A DNA stretch of 64,000 nt from Lottia gigantea (GCF_000327385.1 NW_008710566.1:1158730-1222729), one strand, 5' to 3'. Counted from the stretch's first letter, positions 32,145-43,899 are shown. The notes: generated by a model from the letters alone, not told the origin. Numbers and translations: made by a program.

Positions 32145-35100
32145 TTATTGTATAGGTGAATACTTCTTAGCAGCATTAAAGATATTTCTATGCATTGGCC
32201 ATTTCTCACCACACTGTTGTCCAACATAGTCATCAACGTTTAAACTATACGTCATTATACCACCATACTTATTCTCTAATATCCATTTAACCTACAATAT
32301 ATTATATATTATTAAATTATATATCATTATACCACCATACTTATTCTCTAATATCCATTTAACCTACAATATATTATATATTATTAAACTATATATCATT
32401 ATACCACTATACTTATTCTCTAATATCCATTTAACCTACAATATATTATATATTATTAAACTATATATCATTATACCACCATACTTATTCTCTAATATCC
32501 ATTTAACTTAAAATATATCATAAATTTTTAAGGGATATAGTCTTATAACTATTTGTTTCATTAAGTGACAGAACTCAAATTTAGCTATCCACATGACTTT
32601 TCAGAATTAAAATTTGACCTTCCATTCAGATACAATTAAATAAACACTGTCTTGAAAGTATCATCTAGCATCATCTACTCCAATTCAATGCAGTCTAAAC
32701 CAAGTCTAAACTTGTTCTGGGTGTATTTTGTGATGCCCTGGACTCACTTTCGCTATTGGTGACAATTAATAGAAGTACTTAAAGAGTCAAAAAGAGCTAA
32801 AATACCTTCATATAAACACTTTGTTTATTTTCATAAGATATCCATGTAGTACCAGAGTAGGCGTAGGGTACAGCACAATCCTTATCCCATACTTGTTTAA
32901 ATGATGTATCGTTCAATAATTTACATATCTGAAATGATTTGATTGAAGTTCTACATATTACTTCTCTATTGCTGATTAGGTTCATAATGATGGATGAAGT
33001 CATGCAGTGGTGCAATCAGCTATATAAGCTTGCTCTTTTTTCCCATTCCAAGGGCACAGGATCTTTCATGTGCATAGACTGTCCCATCTGAATGACTAGA
33101 CATCTTTCCTATGCCAGCTTCTACAACCTGCTTCACTGACAGGTGGAACTGTGTTCACAAATCTTTTGTGCAATGAAATGGAGTATTATCTGAGATGTCT
33201 GCCTTCAGTATAATACTATTCAAGGGTGCAGATCACGGGGGGGACAGGGAGACACGTCCCGACCGTCAGAAAACCTGGGGGGAAGTGATATCCTGTGTCC
33301 CCCCCACAAATGGTCAAGCTTGGTTGAGTAGAGTGTCTGTATTGGACGTAAAATAGGCACAATTTGGAATCCAAGAACATCAAAGTGCCGAAATTTTGCA
33401 CCTATAGTGCACTATTCAAACAATTTATGGTCGAGTGACAGCTGGAAGACCATTCGTTCGTTTTGGGACCCATCTACACTCACAGAAGCTTCATTACGAA
33501 GGGGCACAAGTAGCGAATTTTATCGCTCGCATATTCGCATGAATGACTGGAAAATTCAGTAACATGTAAGAAAGAGCCTTTCTTTCTATAATATTTCTGA
33601 GAGCTATAAAGATACGGTGTCACCACCTCAACTGAAACATTCTCATGCTGCTATACTCTGCAATCGAATTCGCACCTTCGGTCCCACCCCCTTTTGAATA
33701 AATCCTGCGTACGTCACTGCGTACCCCGCATTGAAAAAGTTATCTGCGCCTTTGATACTATTCTAGAGAGAGTCGACAATTGATAGAAACAGATGCCTGT
33801 GATTCGAAGCCCCAATCAAGTGCCGAAAGGAGGAAGTAAAACTCCATATCATTTTAAAGCCAAGGAAAATAATAACTAACCAAAGCTCTGCTAATTTCAT
33901 CCCCCAATGTTGTATTGTATCCAGTAGCTAAACTGTAAAGACCATGTGATTTTTCTGAGAGTAGATGAAATGTATGAGCGTATGTTGGTATTCCAACTCT
34001 TATCTGACTCTTCTTCATTCCATGTTCCACCCATAATTCACTACCAGCTACCTATACACATAACAAAACTACTGTCTTAAAATTATTGATATATAAATTG
34101 AAATATCAACTGAGTCTTTGATTGATTTTGGGTTAGATTAGTAGTTTTTCTTAGAAAGAATACCAAATTACCCAATTAGTTTTTCTTAGAAAGAATACCC
34201 AATTACCCAATTAGTTTTTCTTAGAAAGAATACCCAATTACCCAATTAGTTTTTCTTACAAAGAATACCCAATTACCCAATTAGTTTTTCTTACAAAGAA
34301 TACCCAATTACCCAATTAGTTTTTCTTAGAAAGAATACCAAATTACCCAATTAGTTTTTCTTAGAAAGAATACCCAATTACCCAATTAGTTTTTCTTAGA
34401 AAGAATACCCAATTACCCAATTAGTTTTTCTTAGAAAGAATACCCAATTACCCAATTAGTTTTTCTTAGAAAGAATACCCAATTACCCAATTAGTTTTTC
34501 TTAGAAAGAATACCCAATTACCCAATTAGTTTTTCTTAGAAAGAATACCAAATTACCCAATTAGTTTTTCTTAGAAAGAATACCCAATTACCCAATTAGT
34601 TTTTCTTAGAATACCTAATTACCCAATTAGTTTTTCTTAGAAAGAATACCCAATTACCCAATTAGTTTTTCTTAGAAAGAATACCAAATTACCCAATTAG
34701 TTTTTCTTAGAAAGAATACCAAATTACCCAATTAGTTTTTCTTAGAAAGAATACCCAATTACCCATTTAGTTTTCCTTAGAAAAAATACCCAATTAGTTT
34801 TTCTTAGAGAGAATACCCAATTCGTTTTTCTTAGAGAGAATACTCAATTACCCAATAAGTAATTGAACTTTGACCTGTATTTTGACCTTAATAGAAACTA
34901 GATGAAGTCAATATTTACCATATTATAATAATAGAAGATAGTTTTATCTAATAAACTTTGGCCAGAATACATTGGACTGTTATGTCCAGTAAATGGCGTT
35001 GTTTTACCAAATCCATGAATATCATAGGTCATTAGATTGATAAAATCAACATATCTGGAATATAGAAAATAATATAAGTCTTGATGGACTTTTTAAAGGG

Positions 35101-38100
35101 ATACTACGTCTTAGAATAAACATAAAATTTTAAACTTGACCAATAAGAGCCAGTAGATATACCTGGTGTCATAAATAACATAACAGGATCCTTATATAAT
35201 CCGATAAATCCAAATAACTTAGTAATTATCAACAAATATGCAATTAACTATTGAAAAACACTTAATATTATGATTAAGCGTTTTTCAATAATTACTTAGT
35301 TTTATGATTTTTCCAATTTTCCAGATTTTACAGGGATTCTGTTGTAACTTTATGACACCAGGTAAGTTCACTGATGAATATATACTCATATTGACCATTC
35401 TTGAGAATTAAATTTTATGTTCCTTCTAAGACGTAGTATCACTTTAAATGATTCAGCTTTCAATAAATACCGATAGTCATGCCATATTTTGCTTTTGTCT
35501 TGGTGAAAATTTTCAAAAACTAGTGTCTGAATTGGAGCAACTTCCATAAAATGTGATCTTTTGTGTCTGACCCTTAACCTGCTGAAATAGAGGATAGCAA
35601 GTATGAAACTATTTAGGGCACCCTAAAGCTAAGATTCCATATACGCGTCATGCGGACATAAATGGCCCTTGCGGATCCGTCATGCGTCAAATATGATTCC
35701 ATATGTGCGTTAAATGTATGTGTTATCTTTCTTTTGACGCACAGACTTCCAGACAGATGGATGCTTTGGTGCTTTCATAAAAAAGACAGGGAATCCCCAC
35801 AAAATACGTCACATTTGGGAGATCTCTGCGCGGAAAGGCGTTCGAATGCGTCAAAAATCGCTACACCCGGCGATATTTTTAGTGACGCATGACGGAGACC
35901 ATTTGACGGATACCGCTTCCGCATATATGGAATCATACCCTCTTAAACCAACCATTTCGATGACACATGACGCGTATATGGAATCTTAGCTTAAGTCTCC
36001 TGTGGTGATGAAGTGAAATATACTTACTTAGACATCTCTGGTATTTCATAACAACCCAGAATCAAAGGAATAGTTGATGCTACTGCAGTAGTTAACAGAT
36101 ATTTGGGTAGAACTCTCTTCTCTGTATAGTTATCAAATGTTTCCCTTAAGGCCTGAATAAAAAAATATGTTCAGCATTCAGGAGCGAATTATCATCGCCT
36201 AGAATTTCCTAGAATTTAATATATTTTCTATTGTGTTTTAATCCAATTACACTATTAAAGATGGGTTTCCTTATTTTTTTAGTGTCAAATTAAGTAAACT
36301 ATTTGATTAATTGGTATTTCTAATGAATTATAATGTATTCTTAATCATATCATTATGTTCTTATTGCATATAATTAAGAGTTTTAACCAATCATAAATGT
36401 CCATGTATTTACAGTCTGGATAAACAAAAAAAGACTTTTTGACCTTTCTTGATCGGTCACTCATTGGAATTCTGCTGGCAATTCTCTTCTAATTTAGCTA
36501 ATTATGAATTAATTATGGACATGTGAGACAAACTGGTATTTTTCCAAGCCATAAGAACACCTCTACTTTCTATTCATAAAAGTATTAGCATTTTCATTTT
36601 CATAAATGAAAATAAGGGAACCCATCTTTAAAAGGGGAGTGTAGGCTTTCATGACTATAAAATTCCTCTCTCCTTATTTCTTAAATTGTTAAATAACTAC
36701 CAGCTTGAATATGACTATGATAAATATATAATCTAAAATATGTAATTAACACACACTACCACTTTAACATGTCTAGAAAAAAAAACTTTTCCTTTAATTT
36801 GAAAGGTCAAATTTCAAAAAGGTCAAAATTTAATTTTCAAAATTATTGATCATTACCTGTAATGTCAAAGTAAAATTATGTTTTTGCTCCGGTTTTGACC
36901 GAAATCTTCCCCAAGCAGGAAATTCCCAATCAAGGTCAAGGCCATCAAAACCATAATCCACAAGATAAGGTATCACACTCTCAGCAAACCTATAAAGAGA
37001 AAGATTACAAATAATCAGCAGGGGCATTCACTTTATTATATCAAGAGCTGTAACCTAACTTACTTAAAGATGGGTTCCCTTATTTTCATTTATGAAAATT
37101 TATGAAAATGAAAATGCTAATAATTATATGAATAGAAAGTAGAGGTGTTCCAATGATTTGGAAAAATACCAGTTTGTCTCACATGTCCGTAATTAATTCA
37201 TAATTAGCTAAATTAGAAGAGAATTACAAGCAAAATTCCAATGAGTGACCGATCAAGAAAGGTTAAAAAGTCTTTTTTTTGTTTATCCAGACTGTACATA
37301 CATGGACATTTACGATTGGTTAAAACTTAAATTATATGCAATAAGAACATAATGATATGATAAAGAATACATGATAATTCATTAGAAACACCAATTAATC
37401 AAATAGTTTGCTTAATTTGACACTAAAAAACAAGGAAACCCATCTTTAAACATGAAATGACATAAAACGACTAGAAATCGAGCAGAAAAATGACTTCAAA
37501 CTTTTTTGCAATTAATTTTAAGTAAGGTAATTAGACCAAACAAGTCATTTCCTGGTCGGTTCATATTTTAGTAAGTGCCAGCTTTGCTGTAACTCCATAA
37601 AAGTGCTCAGATTCGAACACATCAAACATCAAGACGATATAATATGGCTACAAATGGTTTACGATAAAAATCAATTTCTGCGAAAAAAAATCGACAAAAA
37701 CTGTAGCCTCTATCAGGTTTTAAGGCCAATTGTGAACATACTGACTGAGGGACGGACAAATGAAATGAAATGAATGGAGTTTTACGTCCTACTTTTCTGC
37801 ACCATGTGGGCTAATGAAGACGGGCAACGCCATGCAGGGTGCGATGAGGGAAATTTTGCTAGGACAGCAGCATTAGCCTGCTCTTTTTCGATTTCCAACT
37901 GTAGAGGGATCTTTGATGTGCACAGCCTGTAGCAAACAGGGCCTTGGTTTATTGTTCCATCCGAACGACCAGACGCTTTTACCATGTCAGTCCCTCGTAC
38001 CTGCATCACTGACAGGGGGAAACTGGGTTGAAAAATCCAAAGGTATTATCTCGACCTATGTCGGGATTGAACCCTGGACCCTCAGGTTAGCGAGCAAGAT

Positions 38101-39710
38101 TCTAACTCACTGAGCCACCGTGGCTCCTAAGGGACGGACAGGGGCGACAGCTATATACAATGTGGCCTAATAAAAAAATCGTGGGTGACCGCTTGAAACC
38201 TCGTACATGCCATATTTGGTCATTTGACTTTTTGTACCGTTCGAAAGCTCGTAAAAGCACGGATCTTGTGATCAAAACCTCGTATTCTTAGCTTGATTAT
38301 AAATAACTCAAAAAGCACTAATTAAATAACACGTATATAAACAGTCAGATTTAAAACCTCGTAAAATATATTATTATACGAGGTTCAATGTTCCTTTTTC
38401 TGCAGATGAAAACGAAAAACCTTATATACTGTATTATTATACAATATTTTGGTTCAATAGGCCGGAGATTTCAAATTGTTATACAAGGTTTATATTTTCA
38501 AAGAATGAAAACCACGTATAGCGGTAAAAAATATGAGGTCAAATAGTTTTTTGCGTTTTTCTTGAAAAGTAATTTCGCGTCATATATCGTTATACGAGGT
38601 TTCAAGTGGTCACCCACGATATATAAATTCCTACCTTTTCCTATTGGCTGGACTCTGAAGGACTACATCAAATGGTCCAGAGCTGCTCAACAACACTTTT
38701 ATCAGTGGTTGTTTTATCTTTATGTCTTGAACACGTTTATAATAATATTCGACATCCGAGGGTGTACTCGGAACTAATGAGTTATTACTATTGATACTCG
38801 AACCTAGGAATATGATGTGTGTACAGTACTCTAAGTTTAAAGCAGGGGGTAACTTTTCTGTGTAAGTATCACCCAGAGATAAATAGCACACAATATTGTT
38901 AGTAGTACCGTTCTTGTTCATTATACTGTTAACTTCACCTGCAATACAATTTTTATACCATGGTCAGAAAGCGAAACGTAGAAAATTGCATTTTTGATGA
39001 AAAAATCAGTTTTTTCTTAACTTTTTATGTGTATCAGGGACACTGATAGCATCCATTTGCACTGATTATCAGGCATCTGTGGATCATGCAATTCCACTAA
39101 AACTAAGCATTCTATGACCTCACTAGCGCAAAGGAGGCTTCTTGGGTACCACGTAAGTAAGGTTGAGCTTTAAAGATGGGTTCCCTTTTTTTTATTTATG
39201 AAAATGAAAATGCTAATACTTATATGAATAGAAAGTAGAGGTGTTCCAATGACTTGAAAAAATACCAGCTTGTCTCACATGTCCATAATTAATTCATAAT
39301 TAGCTTAATTAGAAGAGAATTACCAGCAGAATTCCAATGAGTGACCGATCAAGAAAAGTCAAAAAGTCTTTTTGTTTATCCAGACTGTTCATACATGGAC
39401 ATTTATGATTGGTAAAAACTCTTAATCATATGCAATAAGAACATAATGATATGATTAAGAATACATGATAATTCATTAGAAACACCAATTAATCAAATAG
39501 TCTGCTTAATTTGACATTTAAACATAAGGTAACCCATCTTTAAGGTTGAGAACAGAAGTTTTAGTTTATTTACTTAAAAACATTGTACACTCTGAACTGC
39601 GAGTAATATAACTTAAAGCATAATATCTACTGTTACTTACTGTTTGTTGTTTGGAAGATTAAGAAACAAAGGAAGAAAAACATCAAATTAAAAAGATCTG
39701 AATCAGCCAT
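32145..39710 (-). CDS. secreted GH18 chitinase, catalytic domain only
   Basis: Glycoside hydrolase family 18 enzyme expected to cleave beta-1,4-N-acetylglucosamine chains outside the cell. Exons (minus): 39710-39641, 38938-38635, 36989-36857, 36152-36028, 35054-34919, 34051-33881, 32928-32806, 32291-32145; 402 aa, phases agree. Signal peptide about 1-23 (core LMFFFLCFLIF). The catalytic motif DGLDLDWEFP has Glu147 as proton donor. Also seen: YVDFINLMTYDIHG, TGHNSPMYSG, VGIPTYAHTF, AVPYAYSGTTW and a C-terminal YGGIMTYSLNVDD. No chitin-binding domain follows. Odd points: the usual SxGG of strand 3 reads SSSG (108-111), and the strand-8 Trp that stacks on the sugar at subsite -1 is Tyr369. Activity is likely but specificity may differ; a chitinase-like lectin role is the alternative. 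Three copied acceptors precede the last exon. Confidence 0.93.
32292..32520 (-). repeat. 72-bp tandem array of a copied intron-exon junction
   Basis: Three extra units stand upstream (transcription sense) of the last chitinase exon. Each carries ATATTGTAG, then about 50 bp like the exon start (GTTAAATGGATATTAGAGAA to ATGATATATAGTTTAA), then a short AT-rich intron piece. The outermost unit has a changed acceptor (TTTTAAG). The period is a multiple of three. Confidence 0.9.
33010..33175 (-). mobile_element. decayed SINE fragment in chitinase intron 6
   Basis: Reverse-orientation words CTTTCATGTGCATAGACTG, CCATCTGAATGACTAGAC and CTGCTTCACTGACAGGTGGA follow the SINE order with many changes. An old insertion. 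Confidence 0.6.
33190..33880. other. chitinase intron 6, mixed repeat debris
   Basis: Contains G-rich ACGGGGGGGACAGGGAG facing GTGTCCCCCCCAC about 60 bp later, a pattern common at ends of DNA elements, plus TTCGGTCCCACCCCC near 33680 and a SINE-tail relic GGAAGTAAAACTCCATATC near 33830. Nothing is complete. Confidence 0.35.
34140..34862. repeat. 35-bp tandem array in chitinase intron 5
   Basis: About 20 units of AGTTTTTCTTAGAAAGAATA plus CCCAATTACCCAATT. It ends about 56 bp before exon 5 (34919). Unlike the 72-bp array it does not copy exon sequence. Confidence 0.9.
35095..35446 (+). mobile_element. M4 inverted-repeat element, complete, chitinase intron 4
   Basis: Ends AAAGGGATACTACGTCTTAG and CTAAGACGTAGTATCACTTT pair; the middle has TTGAAAAACACTTAATATTA facing GATTAAGCGTTTTTCAA. 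It lies 40 bp upstream of exon 5 in transcription sense. Confidence 0.85.
35626..35993 (+). mobile_element. M3 inverted-repeat element, chitinase intron 4
   Basis: From AAGCTAAGATTCCATATACG to ATATGGAATCTTAGCTT; 35 bp before the exon 4 donor region. Slightly longer than the copy at 8191, with extra CpG-rich text (GGCGTTCGAATGCGTC). Confidence 0.83.
36255..36632 (-). mobile_element. M1 MITE, chitinase intron 3
   Basis: Complete reverse copy with TTAA edges between exons 3 and 4. Confidence 0.85.
37064..37449 (+). mobile_element. M1 MITE, chitinase intron 2
   Basis: Complete copy with TTAA edges and a 10-bp internal duplication (ATGAAAATTT) near the left end. Confidence 0.85.
37690..38160 (-). 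mobile_element. R1 fragment split by a SINE, chitinase intron 2
   Basis: AACTGTAGCCTCTATCAGG and GAGGGACGGACA lie on the left of the SINE; GGGACGGACAGGGGCGAC and AGCTATATACAATGTGG lie on the right, as in the right end of the R1 copy at 3992. The R1 fragment is therefore older than the SINE. Confidence 0.75.
37759..38129 (-). mobile_element. tRNA-derived SINE, full length, inserted in R1
   Basis: Reverse copy from GGAGCCACGGTGGCTCAGTG (head, near 38125) to the ATTTC tail (near 37760). The 11-bp direct repeat AGGGACGGACA at 37748-37758 and 38130-38140 is the target-site duplication and sits inside the R1 consensus. Confidence 0.9.
38178..38622 (+). mobile_element. M2 element beside a splice donor, chitinase intron 2
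   Basis: Near-complete copy. Its right edge (CACCCACGAT) is only 12 bp from the GT of the exon 2 donor at 38634-38633, so the intron opens almost directly into the element. Confidence 0.84.
39018..39145. mobile_element. M5 partial copy, chitinase intron 1
   Basis: Left half only: TTATGTGTATCAGGGACACT, GATAGCATCCATTTGCAC and AATTCCACTAAAACTAAGCA, without the mirrored right half. Confidence 0.6.
39170..39543 (+). mobile_element. M1 MITE, chitinase intron 1
   Basis: Complete copy with TTAA edges, about 100 bp downstream (plus sense) of which lies the signal-peptide exon. Confidence 0.85.
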
Positions 39711-39777
39711 TCTGTACAATTTTTGTTCTGAAAAAGACAGAAGTTATACTTCAAAATAGTGGTGTCTTTCTTACTGA

Positions 39778-39833
39778 TCCCGTCTTCATTAGCCCACATG
39801 GTGCAGAAAAGTAGGACGTAAAACTCTATTTAT
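39778..39833 (+). mobile_element. 5'-truncated SINE with target-site duplication
   Basis: Only the last ~56 bp of the SINE (CCCGTCTTCATTAGCCCACA to AACTCTATTTA) is present, flanked by the 11-bp repeat TTTCTTACTGA at 39767-39777 and 39834-39844. Truncation from the 5' side with an intact duplication is typical of target-primed reverse transcription. It lies in the upstream flank of the chitinase gene. Confidence 0.82.
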
Positions 39834-39844
39834 TTTCTTACTGA

Positions 39845-40540
39845 CATGAATTTGTGATCAAGGGGAGTTAATTCTGATTTGTTTGTGGTCTGTATCTTAG
39901 ACTGTGTCAGACTTAGAAACTGAACAAAAATTGAGGATTCACGATTTTGAATGGAATATAACTGAATAAAATACCTGTCACAATTGACCAATTCGGTGTC
40001 TACTTGAACACAAATTACTGCTTGTAGCCTACACTTTCAGTCCTAAGCGGTTCACCGTTATTCATAGTCATGTGACAACAACAACAATATATCTTAGACT
40101 TCTACATCCAGTACTAGTGATTCTCTTTGTAGGCTTCTACATCCAGACCAGAAAGAATTTTGAACAGAATGGAAATGCCCTCAATGCAAATCCTGCCGCC
40201 ACTTTTGCACATTGGACTGGTTACGGGCTATTCTGATTGGACTCGTTTAAAGTTGAAATTTATTTTTTTCCTCTAATTCTCAGTCCTTCCTCGACTCGAT
40301 AGCAATCAATCAAGGTTAATCTTTCTTTTCCGACAGATGTATATAATTATTACGCTCTAGTCACCGAAGACTACAAAACACAGTTAATTTCTTTTTTTTT
40401 ACATGCTTAATCAGAGTTATTTACCTTTAACTAATATTTAATTTAATAATGGTCGACATCTGCCTGTAGTATTAGCCACAGTGGCGCTTAGTTGTAAAGA
40501 TAATTCAAAAAAAATATGTCTTGTGTTTCTTGAGTGGTTC
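39845..40540. other. chitinase 5' flank, nothing further recognised
   Basis: Unique AT-rich sequence. TTCTACATCCAG occurs twice near 40100-40145. No TATA box or exon is convincing. Confidence 0.35.
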
Positions 40541-42858
40541 TATTTTGCATTAAACAAGAACTAGTACATTTTTGTCTTTGACACTTAATTCCCTAGAAGT
40601 TGTGTACTTTTTAGTCCCAGATGAAAATAAACAAGAACTAGTACATTGTTGTCTTTGACACTTAATTCCCTAGAAGTTGTGTACTTTTTAGTCTCAGATG
40701 AAAATAAACAAGGACTAGGACATTGTTGTCTTTGACACTTAATTCCCTAAAAGTTGTGTACTTTTTAGTCTCAGATGAAAATAAACAAGAACTATTACAT
40801 TGTTGTCTTTGACACTTAATTCCCTAGAAGTTGTGTACTTTTTAGTCCCAGATGAAAATAAACAAGGACTAGTACATTGTTGTCTTTGACACTTAATTCC
40901 CTAGAAGTTGTGTACTTTTTAGTCCCAGATGAAAATAAACAAGAACTAGTACATTGTTGTCTTTGACACTTAATTCCCTAAAGGTTGTGTACTCTTTAGT
41001 CCCAGATGAAAATAAACAAGAACTAGTACATTGTTGTCTTTGACACTTAATTCCCTAGAAGTTGTGTACTTTTTAGTCCCAGATGAAAATAAACAAGAAC
41101 TAGTACATTGTTGTCTTTGACACTTAATTCCCTAAAAGTTGTGTATTCTTTAGTCTTAGATGAAAATAAACAAGGACTAGGACATTGTTGTCTTTGACAC
41201 TTAATTCCCTAGAAGTTGTGTACTCTTTAGTCTTAGATGAAAATAAACAAGGACTATGACATTGTTATCTTTGACACTTAATTCCCTAGAAATTGTGTAC
41301 TCTTTAGTCTCAGATGAAAATAAACAAGAACTAGGACATTGTTATCTTTGACACTTAATTCTCAAGAAGTTGTGTACTCTTTAGTCTCAGATGAAAATAA
41401 ACAAGAACTAGTACATTGTTGTCTTTGACACTCAATTCCCTAAAAGTTGTGTACTCTTAGGCTTAGATGAAAATAAACAAGGACTAGGACATTGTTATCT
41501 TTGACACTTAATTCCCTAGAAGTTGTGTACTCTTTTGTCTCTGATGAAAATAAACAAGAACTAGTACATTGTTGTCTTTGACACTTCATTCCCTAGAAGT
41601 TGTATTCTCTTTAGTCTTAGTTGAAAATAAACAAGAACTAGTACATTGTTATCTTTGACACTTAATTCCCTAGAAGTTGTGTACTCTAGTCTCAGATGAA
41701 AATAAACAAGGACTAGGACATTGTTATCTTTGACACTTAATTCCCTAGAAGTTGTGTACTCTAGTCTCAGATGAAAATAAACAAGAACTAGTACATTGTT
41801 GTCTTTGACACTTAATTCCCTAGAAGTTGTGTACTCTTTAGTCTCAGATGAAAATAAACAAGAACTAGAACATTGTTGTCTTTGACACTTAATTCCCTAG
41901 AAGTTGTGTATTCTTTAGTCTCAGATGAAAATAAACAAGAACTAGAACATTGTTGTCTTTGACACTTAATTCCCTAGAAGTTGTGTACTCTTTAGTCTCT
42001 GATGAAAAAAAACAAGAACTAGTACATTGTTGTCTTTGACACTTAATGCCCCAGAAGTTGTTATCTTTTTAGTTTCAGATGAAAATAAACAAGAACTAGG
42101 ACATTGTTGTCTTTGACACTTAATGCCCCAGAAGTTGTTATCTCTTTAGTCTCAGATGAAAATAAACAAGAACTAGGACATTGTTGTTTTTGACACTTAA
42201 TTCTCTAGAAGTTGTGTACTCTTTAGTCTCAGATGAAAATAAACAAGAACTAGTACATTGTTGTCTTTGACACTTTATTCCCTAGAAGTTGTGTACTCTG
42301 TAGTCTCAGATGAAAATAAACAAGAACTAGCACATTGTTGTCTTTGACACTTAATTCCCCAGAAGTTGTTATCTCTTTCGTCTCAGATGAAAATAAACAA
42401 GAACTAGGACATTGTTGTTTTTGACACTTAATTCTCTAGAAGTTGTGTACTCTTTAGTCTCAGATGAAAATAAACAAGAACTAGTACATTGTTGTCTTTG
42501 ACACTTAATTCCCTAGAAGTTGTGTACTTTTTAGTCTCAGATGAAAATAAACAAGAACTAGTACATTGTTGTCTTTGACACTTAATTCCCTAGAAGTTGT
42601 GTATTCTTTAGTCTCAGATGAAAATAAACAAGAACTAGGACATTGTTGTCTTTGACACTTAATGCCCCAGAAGTTGTGTACTCTTTAGTCTCAGATGAAA
42701 ATAAACAAGAACTAGGACATTGTTGTCTTTGACACTTAATGCCCCAGAAGTTGTGTACTCTTTAGTCTCAGATGAAAATAAACAAGAACTAGGACATTGT
42801 TGTCTTTGACACTTAATTCCCTAGAAGTTGTGTACTTTTAAGTCTCAGATGAAAAATT
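40541..42858. repeat. 77-bp satellite-like array, ~30 units
   Basis: Unit: GATGAAAATAAACAAGAACT, AGTACATTGTTGTCTTTGAC, ACTTAATTCCCTAGAAGTTG, TGTACTTTTTAGTCTCA. Variants (CCCAGAAGTTGTTATCTC) recur in blocks, which suggests expansion by unequal exchange of multi-unit segments. It is non-coding and lies between the chitinase and homeobox genes. The 2.3-kb length makes it the largest repeat in the window. Confidence 0.93.
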
Positions 42859-43124
42859 GATTGCACGGGTTCTGAACCAAATATTCCCCCAACTATCCTT
42901 ATGAAATTTTATTGAATTGAAAAAATATCATAAGTGTATACTTGTGATACAGAAGCTTTTAATGAATTAACAATTTGAAATGGAATTCTGTTTATTGATA
43001 TTACATGTAGTTACAGTCGGCATTTTTGGTGGTTGATTATGGTCTTGAATATAATGTAGCTAGCTTTCAGAATAACTGCACAAAAGGGCACAATAACCTT
43101 TCAAATATACCTCAAACTAGTAAT

Positions 43125-43320
43125 TTTACTTTCTATTTCTATCTATGTCAAGAAAAGACGAGTCGTCATTTGTGCGGATAATTCTGGACACACTTAGACT
43201 TGAAGGCTCAAATTTCAACAGTGAGATGTGAACACTATTACTGATTAGTTTAGCTAAAAAAGAACAAATCCGCGTTTGTGAGACAAAATTTACGATTAGT
43301 CAAGCGGATGGCGATCGTGC
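43125..43320 (-). repeat. dispersed repeat related to 56.9-57.2 kb
   Basis: On the minus strand ATCAGTAATAGTGTTCACAT, AAATTTGAGCCTTCAAG and GACGACTCGTC match the plus strand near 56960-57040. No ends or class can be defined. Confidence 0.55.
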
Positions 43321-43330
43321 CACTGTTACT

Positions 43331-43830
43331 AAAGGCGCCCACACATGGAGAGAAAATGGCGCAGCGCCAAATACGCTCGACTAGTAGCGCTTCGGGTGCG
43401 GATAATTTTTAGTGTGCATTTGGCCACTCGTGGCCGTGTGGAAAATATCTATCGTGTTTGATATTTTTGACCACTCGTGGCCGATGGCACACCGTGTGTG
43501 AGTAACCGTGCGCGACTTTCTCAGACTACGAACACAACGCGCATGCGTTATTGGTACTCAAAGATGGCGGCGCCCAGTGAAGTAGTGACAAAAGCAATCC
43601 TTGAGGATAAATTTGTTGAATTATGGCAAGATTACCACTGCCTTTATAATATCCGATCGCCTGAATTCAAAAACAAGGACACGCGTGACTATCACTGTAG
43701 TAGTCCGCCATTTTGATTGATCATCAGGCTGACGTCAGATATAGTTGAGCTTCGTGTACTTGGAGAAGTGTGGTGGGAAAGTAGCGTGCGCCATTGGTGC
43801 CCCATATTCTCTTCGTGTGCGAGAGCCTTT
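43331..43830 (+). mobile_element. DNA transposon remnant carrying a MADF-domain fragment
   Basis: Termini AAAGGCGCCCACACATGGAG and (minus strand) AAAGGCTCTCGCACACGAAG are imperfect inverted repeats. Inside, an ATG at 43564 opens a 51-codon frame that resembles the first helix of a MADF domain (FVELWQDYHCLYNIRSPEF, then KNKDTRD) and stops at 43714-43716 before the rest of the domain. MADF or Myb-like DNA-binding partners are typical of PIF/Harbinger transposons, so a Harbinger-type derivative is likely (inference). ACGCGCATGCG and AAGATGGCGGC upstream of and at the ATG look like NRF-1 and YY1 sites. It ends 70 bp from the homeobox stop codon. Confidence 0.6.
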
Positions 43831-43899
43831 ATGTCGGAATAAGTATTAACAAAAGATGCTTGTTTTCTTTTTCATCAGCATGGAAGGTGACCACACTGT

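Noticed and set aside
32145-39710. Di-N-acetylchitobiase (CTBS) identity
   Set aside because: MTYDIHG, TGHNSPMY and the chitinase-type strand-8 region fit endochitinase-type GH18 proteins better than CTBS.
40541-42858. CRISPR-like regular array
   Set aside because: Units are contiguous with no variable spacers, and the genome is eukaryotic with spliced genes; it is a tandem satellite.
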